DNA of 9,023 nt from an uncultured Anaerocolumna sp. (GTDB taxonomy: Bacteria > Bacillota > Clostridia > Lachnospirales > Lachnospiraceae): assembly GCA_937901695.1 (NCBI GenBank), contig CALDJN010000220.1:1-9023 (forward strand), given 5' to 3'. The notes beneath the pieces are model-generated. The model saw nothing but the letters and a program-made list of their open reading frames with translations. It had not been told where the DNA came from and did no database searches. The first letter of the stretch is position 1. Every line of letters begins with the position of its first letter. This document shows, in pieces, positions 1-4,942 of this stretch. Position numbers and translations under genes: made by a program.

Positions 1-710
1 AGATTTTTAATGATATGATGATTAATGTGGTGACTTTAGGGAATAATCATATATTAGATTATGGTACCCAGGCTTTGCAGGATACCTTTAGCACATTAAA
101 AGGTGCAAAGATACAATATGTTGGCGCAGGTAATAATTTAAAAGAAGCGCGGGAAACCGAATATTTTGATACAGGTGGGAAAACCATCGCCGTATTAGGT
201 GCTTCCAGAGTGATTCCTGTTGCTGACTGGAATGCAGTAGAGAATAAGCCAGGTTTATTTACCACTTATGATCCCACTGCGCTTATAGCAGAAATTAAAG
301 CTGCCAGGGAGCAAAGTGATTATGTTATTGTATATGTCCATTGGGGGATTGAAAGAAAGAACCATCCTGAAGAATATCAACGAAATATGGCAAAACAATA
401 CATAGACGCAGGTGCAGATTTAGTTGTTGGAAGCCACCCTCATGTGCTGCAGGGAATAGAGTATTATAAAGATAAACCTATTATTTATAGTCTGGGCAAC
501 TTTATGTTTTACAATAGTATTCCGCAAACAGCTTTATTAAAAGTGACTTTACAAGAAGAAAATATTAAAGTGAATCTTTTACCTGCAAAAGCAGAGAATG
601 GCAAAACATTATTAATTGAAGATTCGAAAGAAATGCAAAAATTTTATAAGTATATGACTGATATTTCTTATGGTGTAACTTTTGATAAAGCCGGTAACAT
701 ATCGTATTAA
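1..710 (+). CDS. CapA-like metallophosphatase-fold protein, 5'-truncated by the window edge
   Basis: This is the C-terminal part of a CapA / poly-gamma-glutamate synthesis family protein (PGA_cap, calcineurin-like fold). The frame is open to the window edge (Ile-Phe-Asn-Asp ahead of the first Met at 15), so the true start lies upstream. Numbered from the Met at 15, visible family motifs are GNNHILDYG (about 9-17, the metal-binding Asn-Asn-His), VYVHWGIE (about 106-113), GADLVVGSHPHV (about 132-143) and a KPIIYSLGNFMF-like segment (about 154-165). Family members usually have about 350-400 residues, so roughly a third is missing, including any signal or membrane anchor. CapA proteins are extracytoplasmic or membrane-associated and are linked to poly-gamma-glutamate or capsule production; the exact reaction is unsettled. 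The LCP gene downstream fits a cell-surface polymer role. No partner capB/capC genes are visible. The family call is firm; the polymer is unknown. Confidence 0.9.
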   Translation, partial: IFNDMMINVVTLGNNHILDYGTQALQDTFSTLKGAKIQYVGAGNNLKEARETEYFDTGGKTIAVLGASRVIPVADWNAVENKPGLFTTYDPTALIAEIKAAREQSDYVIVYVHWGIERKNHPEEYQRNMAKQYIDAGADLVVGSHPHVLQGIEYYKDKPIIYSLGNFMFYNSIPQTALLKVTLQEENIKVNLLPAKAENGKTLLIEDSKEMQKFYKYMTDISYGVTFDKAGNISY

Positions 711-744
711 CCTTCATATTAGCATAGTGTTATCTTTAAAATTA

Positions 745-768
745 TTGTAACTGAATAATTAGTTACAA
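745..768. promoter_or_regulatory. 8-bp inverted repeat just upstream of the LCP promoter (candidate operator)
   Basis: TTGTAACT (745-752) and AGTTACAA (761-768) are perfect inverted repeats separated by 8 bp. The right arm ends 4 bp before the -35 hexamer of the LCP promoter. The stem is AT-rich and no clean T-run follows, so a protein-binding dyad is more likely than an intrinsic terminator for the upstream gene. No regulator is identified. Confidence 0.45.
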
Positions 769-772
769 ATTA

Positions 773-801
773 TTTACATAAAGTTAATATTATGCTATAA
801 T
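773..801 (+). promoter_or_regulatory. Sigma-A-type promoter with extended -10 for the LCP gene
   Basis: -35 TTTACA (773-778), a 17-bp spacer, then -10 TATAAT (796-801) preceded by TGC (793-795), an extended -10. This is close to the vegetative consensus. Transcription would start near 808, giving a leader of about 60 nt before the ATG at 868. The LCP gene is therefore probably transcribed independently of the CapA gene. Confidence 0.8.
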
Positions 802-810
802 GCTTTATGG

Positions 811-839
811 CAGTATTTGGAACTACCTGATAAATACTG
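811..839 (+). promoter_or_regulatory. Hairpin in the 5' leader of the LCP gene
   Basis: CAGTATTT (811-818) pairs perfectly with AAATACTG (832-839) around a 13-nt loop. It begins about where the transcript should start and ends 16 nt before the GGGAG ribosome binding site (856-860). A 5'-terminal stem like this can stabilise an mRNA or affect translation. It matches no riboswitch class that I recognise. Confidence 0.5.
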
Positions 840-867
840 AATTATATCAAATCATGGGAGTTATGAA

Positions 868-2199
868 ATGAATAAAGATGATTTTCACAGTGAGCAAAAG
901 AAAGATAGTTATGATAAATTCACAGATGATGACTTTAAAGTAGAGGAAGTAAATATAGAGGAAGATTTTGATTTGACTCAGTGGATTGATGAAGTAGTAG
1001 ATATGAAAGAACCCTTAGATGAAGAACTTGCTCTAGTACAGGAGGAAGAACAAATCTTAAGCGATATTAATACTTCTATTGGTAAGCAAATACAGAAAGA
1101 ACTGGACTATAATAAGGGCAAGGAGAATCGGAAACGGAGAATACCTTTGTGGGTTAAGATAGTTGGAGCATCCGTTGATACCTTCGTGCTTATTTTTGTA
1201 TTGTTAATTATCACTCCTGGTGGCAGAGATTTTCTATGGAATACAGCTATAGGTGTTGCGTATGGACGTATGAAATTTGATGATGGAACAGAAACCTTGC
1301 AGCAAACCACCATGGATGATGTATCTGAGGAAGCTCTAAAAAATCAGATTACGGATACTCCTGTTAATTGGGATACAGACCATGTGGAGGATGGACCAAG
1401 ACATGAAGATGGCATCGTTAATGTATTATTATTAGGTGAAGAGGCGATTGATTCTGGAGGTGGTCGTGGACGTACAGACTTAATGATAATTGCAACCATG
1501 AATACCAAGGATAAGAAGTTAAAATTAACTTCACTCATGAGAGACTTATTTGTTCAAATTCCTGGCAATAAGGATAATAAATTAAATGCAGCCTATGAAA
1601 TAGGCGGAATCCCTTTACTATATGAAACCATTGAATTAAATTTTGATGTAAAGCTGGATGGCTATGTAAGAGTTGGTTTTGAAGACTTTGAATCCATTAT
1701 AGATAGATTAGGTGGTGTGAATATCTCACTTACAGAAGCAGAGGCACATTATTTAAATACAACTAACTATATATCAAAACCCCAATATCGAAAAGTAGTA
1801 GCAGGTCCACAAACTCTAAATGGTAACCAGGCTTTAGGATATTGCAGAATTCGTTATATATCAACAAAAGATCATCAAAGTAACGACTATGGAAGAACTT
1901 CCAGACAACGTGTCGTATTAAATGCTTTATTTGATAAATATAAGTCTAAAAGTTTACCTGAATTATCTTTATTGTTATTTGATATACTGCCGTTAATTTC
2001 AACAGACATAACCAAGGAGGAATTTGATACTTATTTAAGAGCTGCCGTTAATATGGGATTAACTGAGATTGAAGACCTTCGTATACCGGCCGATAATACA
2101 TTCGAGGAAGGGTATGCTAGAAAAATGGCTGTCTTAATACCAGATTTGGATGCAAATATTAAGGTTCTTCATGAATTTATATTCGGGAGTGTAAAATAA
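868..2199 (+). CDS. LytR-CpsA-Psr (LCP) family cell-wall polymer ligase
   Basis: LCP enzymes transfer undecaprenyl-linked glycopolymers (teichoic acids, capsule) onto peptidoglycan on the outer face of the membrane. The 443-residue protein has a very acidic cytoplasmic N-terminus (about 1-80), a basic stop (about 84-91, KGKENRKR), one membrane segment (about 93-117) and an extracellular linker. The LCP domain runs from about residue 183 to 360. Key motifs are VNVLLLGEE (184-192), GRTDLMII (201-208), SLMRDLFVQIPG (222-233, with the Arg-Asp pair at 225-226), KLNAAY (238-243), RIRY (328-331) and DYGRTSRQR (340-348). These Arg/Asp residues bind the pyrophosphate and Mg in the family. GGGAG at 856-860, 7 nt upstream, supports the ATG at 868; an ATG at 863 in another frame stops at once. 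It has its own promoter. The cytoplasmic tail is longer than in simple LytR-type members. The exact polymer is unknown. Confidence 0.95.
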   Translation: MNKDDFHSEQKKDSYDKFTDDDFKVEEVNIEEDFDLTQWIDEVVDMKEPLDEELALVQEEEQILSDINTSIGKQIQKELDYNKGKENRKRRIPLWVKIVGASVDTFVLIFVLLIITPGGRDFLWNTAIGVAYGRMKFDDGTETLQQTTMDDVSEEALKNQITDTPVNWDTDHVEDGPRHEDGIVNVLLLGEEAIDSGGGRGRTDLMIIATMNTKDKKLKLTSLMRDLFVQIPGNKDNKLNAAYEIGGIPLLYETIELNFDVKLDGYVRVGFEDFESIIDRLGGVNISLTEAEAHYLNTTNYISKPQYRKVVAGPQTLNGNQALGYCRIRYISTKDHQSNDYGRTSRQRVVLNALFDKYKSKSLPELSLLLFDILPLISTDITKEEFDTYLRAAVNMGLTEIEDLRIPADNTFEEGYARKMAVLIPDLDANIKVLHEFIFGSVK

Positions 2200-2316
2200 A
2201 AGATTCTTCACAAATGGAAACCTATGTCTTCCCTTTGTAGGAACCCCTCTTTAGCTTTCTTAAATCTAAATAAATGTTTAATAACTGGTCTTGTTAACTT
2301 ACCCCATTATTACAAG

Positions 2317-2328
2317 ATATTGCAATAT
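2317..2328. promoter_or_regulatory. 12-bp perfect palindrome upstream of the Gly-Pro-Leu protein promoter
   Basis: ATATTGCAATAT is a perfect palindrome 24 bp upstream of the -35 hexamer at 2353. It is AT-rich and short, so chance is possible. Its position suits a regulator site. The rest of the 2200-2352 gap shows no convincing terminator or RNA. Confidence 0.25.
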
Positions 2329-2352
2329 ATGATTAAATATTACAAAGTGTTC

Positions 2353-2381
2353 TTGATTTTCTGAATAATGTAAGGTATAGT
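2353..2381 (+). promoter_or_regulatory. Sigma-A-type promoter for the Gly-Pro-Leu secreted protein
   Basis: -35 TTGATT (2353-2358), a 17-bp spacer, then -10 TATAGT (2376-2381). A start near 2388 gives a short leader of about 30 nt containing AAGGAG (2403-2408). This makes the gene a separate transcription unit. Confidence 0.65.
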
Positions 2382-2418
2382 ATTTTTAAAAATAACAAGA
2401 ATAAGGAGAATGTTTAAA

Positions 2419-3516
2419 TTGAGAAAACGTGTATTTTCAATGGCTTTAGCAATTTGTATGTGTATTGTGGCAGCTTTTAGCAATCCCCTTGCCGTTGCGG
2501 CTGAAACATGGGAGGAGAATTACAATTCGGGGCATCTTTATTATACGTCTGCAGCATTGGTTAATGGGTTGAATGGAAATGTCACCTCCATTACCCCACC
2601 TATTGACAACAGCAAGATTCCCTACGGTACTGCCTCCTTTTATCTTGGACTCAATGGTCCTCTTACTGGTTATGGACCTCTTGGCCCCTGGGGACCTTTA
2701 GGTCTATTGGGACCAGTGGGTACCAATTTGTGGAATCCTTCTTATTGGATTAGCGGCTGGATGGATTGGTCAGATTGGTCAGATGGTATTGAAGGACCAT
2801 TAGGTCCGGGAGACCCTCTTGGAGAGAATGGCCCTCTTGGTTCTGCCTATTATGATTCGCCTATCTTTGACACCAATGATTTTGCGGTTCAAACCAGAGC
2901 TTTGGGACTCTGGACTTCTCTTGGCCCCATCAGTCAACTTGGCGCCTTAGGTCCCCTTGGACCCTTGGGTCCTGTTGGTGCCCATGGTTATCGTAGAAAT
3001 TCCAGCGGTCAGTACATAGCTGGAAGCAATGTGGCAAGGAATGTGACTATGTGGTTTGATGAAGCAAAGACAACACAAAGAACTTATGAGCTGTATGAAA
3101 ACTATACTGAGAGCTTTGCGAAATCCATGGCTGACAACGATACCTCCTTTATGGTGGAAGGAACTGCAACCGCTTTTGACAGGACGGATACATACACCTT
3201 CACCTCCAATCAGGATCAACTGGTGACCATCCTTGTAGCCAATTCCAACGTGGCGGATACCTTACTTACAAATAACTTTGATCTTACCATTACCGATGAG
3301 CATGGAAACCCTCTCATTACTTCCGACCTTAGCGGCACTTGGGCAGATTGGATTCAAATGAAGGTGCCTGCCAACACCACACTGAAAGCAGAAGTAAAGC
3401 TTGCCACGTCTTTTCCCGTAGTATTACCCTGTAGTTATAGGCTGTTTGTCACCGGTTCTACACAATATGTGAACAAGACCGAGATTACAGGTGACCATAT
3501 TAGAGCCTGGAAATAA
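2419..3516 (+). CDS. Secreted protein with collagen-like Gly-Pro-Leu blocks and a PPC-like C-terminal domain
   Basis: I recognise no named family. I place the start at TTG 2419: AAGGAG (2403-2408) lies 10 nt before it but only 1 nt before the in-frame ATG at 2410. From the TTG (365 aa), residues 1-27 form a clear signal peptide: RKR, a hydrophobic core and an AVA cleavage site at about 25-27. Gly-X-Y triplet blocks follow at 86-101, 126-141 and 175-190, with Leu often in Y. A Trp-rich acidic stretch (WMDWSDWSDG, 114-123) lies between the first two. Residues about 235-347 look like a bacterial pre-peptidase C-terminal (PPC) beta-sandwich (DTYTFTSNQ, then DLTITDEHGNP), a fold often used for surface or substrate binding. 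No catalytic motif, sorting signal or membrane tail is seen, so it is probably released or wall-associated. GC is higher than in the neighbours, and Leu is often CTT rather than TTA. Function unknown; possibly structural or adhesive. Confidence 0.8.
   Translation: MRKRVFSMALAICMCIVAAFSNPLAVAAETWEENYNSGHLYYTSAALVNGLNGNVTSITPPIDNSKIPYGTASFYLGLNGPLTGYGPLGPWGPLGLLGPVGTNLWNPSYWISGWMDWSDWSDGIEGPLGPGDPLGENGPLGSAYYDSPIFDTNDFAVQTRALGLWTSLGPISQLGALGPLGPLGPVGAHGYRRNSSGQYIAGSNVARNVTMWFDEAKTTQRTYELYENYTESFAKSMADNDTSFMVEGTATAFDRTDTYTFTSNQDQLVTILVANSNVADTLLTNNFDLTITDEHGNPLITSDLSGTWADWIQMKVPANTTLKAEVKLATSFPVVLPCSYRLFVTGSTQYVNKTEITGDHIRAWK
2656..2988 (+). repeat. Gly-Pro-Leu triplet blocks (coding repeat)
   Basis: Three short Gly-X-Y tracts lie at 2674-2721, 2794-2841 and 2941-2988, with a looser GPL/GYG lead-in from 2656. 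The middle tract is irregular (a GPGDPLGENG section breaks the triplet register). Synonymous codons vary from triplet to triplet: Gly is GGA, GGT or GGC, and Leu is CTT, TTA or TTG. The repetition is therefore kept at protein level and is not a recent DNA slippage product. Confidence 0.75.
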
Positions 3517-3603
3517 AATATGCATTAGGTACGCAAAGTTCTAGATTTCTTGCAATAATAAGCAAATCCATTTTTAATATCATTTTTGGACAAAGAATAA
3601 AGA

Positions 3604-3632
3604 TTCATATCTACCCCATATGTACATATAAT
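3604..3632 (+). promoter_or_regulatory. Probable promoter for the M23 peptidase locus
   Basis: -10 TATAAT (3627-3632) has a 17-bp spacer to TTCATA (3604-3609), four matches of six to TTGACA. A start near 3639 would precede an AAGG (3654-3657) and the ATG at 3663. This supports transcription through both the small membrane ORF and the peptidase ORF. No convincing terminator is visible between 3517 and 3603. Confidence 0.5.
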
Positions 3633-3662
3633 AAAAAGAAGCCGTATTTATAGAAGGTGCAT

Positions 3663-3785
3663 ATGAGAAAATCGAATATACCAGCAGAAAAGAAACCGTT
3701 TTATTTCTATAGTATTCTTTTAATCATCATTATCCTATATGTTGGTTATTTACTGAATACTTGTACTATTTATACGATTGAATAG
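3663..3785 (+). CDS. 40-aa membrane-anchor ORF, probably the split-off N-terminus of the M23 peptidase
   Basis: ATG 3663 follows AAGG (3654-3657) and a probable promoter. It encodes a basic N-terminus (MRKSN, EKK) and one strong membrane segment (about 17-32: SILLIIIILYVGYLLN), then NTCTIYTIE and a TAG at 3783. This is the N-terminus expected of a membrane-anchored wall peptidase. The same frame continues past the TAG without another stop, through 12 codons, to the peptidase start at 3822 and on to 4547. The last ten codons lie in the left arm of a perfect 31-bp inverted repeat. I infer that this was the anchor of the M23 protein and has been cut off by that repeat. Alternatives are a functional small membrane peptide, or an upstream ORF that couples translation of the peptidase. 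Confidence 0.6.
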   Translation: MRKSNIPAEKKPFYFYSILLIIIILYVGYLLNTCTIYTIE

Positions 3786-3859
3786 AAGATTAGATTCCAT
3801 CTGAATCACATTGGATTACACATGTATGTCAATCGTATAAATAGTACAAGTATTCAGTA
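3751..3859. repeat. Perfect 31-bp inverted repeat with 47-bp spacer inside the M23 locus
   Basis: The left arm 3751-3781 and right arm 3829-3859 are exact reverse complements over all 31 positions; pairing fails immediately outside and inside. The left arm begins TACTGAATAC and the right arm ends GTATTCAGTA. The 47-bp loop contains both the TAG that ends the anchor ORF (3783-3785) and the ATG (3822-3824) of the peptidase ORF. In RNA it would form a very stable stem. No T-run follows, so it does not look like an ordinary terminator. Lack of any mismatch suggests recent origin or selection. Confidence 0.95.
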
Positions 3860-4547
3860 CGAAGATTTTCGTAAAATGAAACTTCCAGCTTCTTGGATAA
3901 AGAAAGTGAAAAAGGATATAGCTAATGTAGAGGACTTAACCATAACTATGTTGGTAAATGACTATGATTTAACGGGAAAAAAGAATATAAAGAAAAGTAA
4001 CCTAAAAAAACTGGGAAATAAATTAGCACAAAATAATACATATCAGGAATTAAAGAAATATTATTATACAATTCTAAATGATGTGGAATATTTCCCAGTT
4101 CCGCAAAAAGAAAATGGAGAATCTTATGTGTCCTTTGATGATTCCTGGTATGCTGTTCGAAATTACGGGGGAGCCAGAAAACATGAAGGTACAGATCTTA
4201 TGCCAGAATATAATATAAGTGGTCTATATCCCATTATCAGTATGACGGATGGAGTGGTTGAAAAGATAGGGTGGCTGGAAAAGGGCGGTTATCGAATAGG
4301 AATACGTGCTCCTTCAGGCGCTTATTTTTATTATGCCCATCTTGAGTCCTATGCAACTGGCATTAAAAAAGGAAACAAAATAAAAGCGGGTCAATTACTT
4401 GGCTTAATGGGGGATACGGGTTATGGTCCAGAGGGAACAACAGGTATGTTTGATATACACCTGCATTTGGGAATATACGTAGATACGCCTTTTGGTGAAC
4501 TTAGTGTTAATCCTTATTACATTCTTAAATATTTTCATTCACAATAA
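3822..4547 (+). CDS. M23-family metallopeptidase (LytM/lysostaphin type), separated from its membrane anchor
   Basis: M23 enzymes are zinc endopeptidases that cut peptidoglycan peptides outside the cell. All expected residues are present: HEGTD (121-125; His121 and Asp125 as zinc ligands), YYAHLES (His173) and HLHLG (His213 and His215, the latter the third ligand). An N-terminal helical segment (about 13-90, YEDFRKMKLPASW onward) precedes the domain. The family layout (N-terminal anchor, this segment, C-terminal M23) is one I associate with Lachnospiraceae. As written, the 241-aa product has no signal or membrane segment and would stay in the cytoplasm. Its ATG has only a weak GGA 6 nt upstream. 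The missing anchor is encoded in the same frame at 3663-3785, with one TAG between. It is either a pseudogene whose catalytic part is still intact, or a gene expressed by readthrough or reinitiation. The intact catalytic set argues against long-standing decay. Confidence 0.88.
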   Translation: MYVNRINSTSIQYEDFRKMKLPASWIKKVKKDIANVEDLTITMLVNDYDLTGKKNIKKSNLKKLGNKLAQNNTYQELKKYYYTILNDVEYFPVPQKENGESYVSFDDSWYAVRNYGGARKHEGTDLMPEYNISGLYPIISMTDGVVEKIGWLEKGGYRIGIRAPSGAYFYYAHLESYATGIKKGNKIKAGQLLGLMGDTGYGPEGTTGMFDIHLHLGIYVDTPFGELSVNPYYILKYFHSQ

Positions 4548-4634
4548 GGATATATTTTATTTATAAATTTCATAAGGATATTCTATTAATATAATATATG
4601 ATTAGCCCGGCAAAAGTTTTCAACTAATTAAATT

Positions 4635-4670
4635 ATGAATGGTACTGCATATATATGCAGTACTATTCAT
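4635..4670. other. 36-bp near-perfect palindrome (strong hairpin) after the M23 gene
   Basis: Positions 4635-4670 fold on themselves: ATGAATGGTACTGCATA pairs with TATGCAGTACTATTCAT, the only irregularity being a G-U pair (4641/4664). The stem is about 16-17 bp with a minimal loop. It lies 88 bp after the M23 stop. It may end transcription or protect the mRNA 3' end, but the bases that follow (TTGATAAACT) are not a U-tract, so an efficient intrinsic terminator is not shown. The remainder of 4548-4729 is AT-rich and holds no gene that I can support. Confidence 0.7.
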
Positions 4671-4729
4671 TTGATAAACTAAATTCAGACTTTTGACACT
4701 AAAATCATATATATATCTGTAAAAAAATT

Positions 4730-4758
4730 TCCACAAAATATTAGGAATGTGTTATAAT
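4730..4758 (+). promoter_or_regulatory. Promoter with extended -10 for the alarmone synthetase
   Basis: -10 TATAAT (4753-4758) is preceded by TGT (4750-4752), an extended -10. Seventeen base pairs upstream is TCCACA (4730-4735), four of six to TTGACA. Transcription would start near 4765, leaving an unusually long leader of about 178 nt before the ATG at 4943. Confidence 0.7.
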
Positions 4759-4806
4759 GAACCCAGTAAATAGATTCTTTATTTTTATAAAATAAAATTC
4801 ATCCAT

Positions 4807-4904
4807 AAGTTATGTATGAAGCATTGTACAGAAGAACTAGTTATATAGAATTTAGCTTTTTCTGGCTTTAAGGAGTTATTCATAAAGCAAAGTACAGAAG
4901 AACT
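4807..4904 (+). repeat. Duplicated 32-bp element in the leader of the alarmone synthetase
   Basis: Two copies, 4807-4838 and 4873-4904, lie 66 bp apart and agree at 26 of 32 positions. Their last 13 bases (GTACAGAAGAACT) are identical and AGTTAT and AAGCA also match. The second copy is preceded by TAAGGAG (4869-4875), which has no ATG at a useful distance. Earlier in the leader, 4778-4796 can form an AT-only 8-bp hairpin. I see no T-box or known riboswitch consensus. It could be a local duplication or a repeated RNA or protein binding site. Confidence 0.6.
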
Positions 4905-4942
4905 TTGGCAGAAATATTAAATGGGGACAGGAGAGAAATTGT

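Noticed and set aside
2200..2300. Terminator for the LCP gene (CCTAT / GTAGG around 2221-2240)
   Set aside because: Only five pairs, one of them G-U, with no T-run; too weak to call.
2947..3219. 90-codon open frame on the - strand opposite the Gly-Pro-Leu gene
   Set aside because: It lies antisense to a well-supported signal-peptide protein, has no recognisable motif or ribosome binding site, and its length is explained by the less AT-rich coding sequence above it.
3782..3828. Simple ON/OFF phase switch by inversion of the loop joining anchor to peptidase
   Set aside because: Inverting the 47 bp by hand still yields an in-frame stop (TAA) after the anchor, so inversion does not restore one continuous protein. 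Only a subtler effect on the peptidase start remains possible.
4812..4871. 19-codon leader peptide upstream of the alarmone synthetase
   Set aside because: No ribosome binding site precedes the ATG and no run of one regulatory codon is present. It is mentioned under the leader finding but not called as a gene.
4765..4942. T-box or ykkC-type riboswitch in the alarmone synthetase leader
   Set aside because: I find neither the T-box core sequence nor the conserved ykkC elements, and no terminator hairpin with a T-run precedes the gene.
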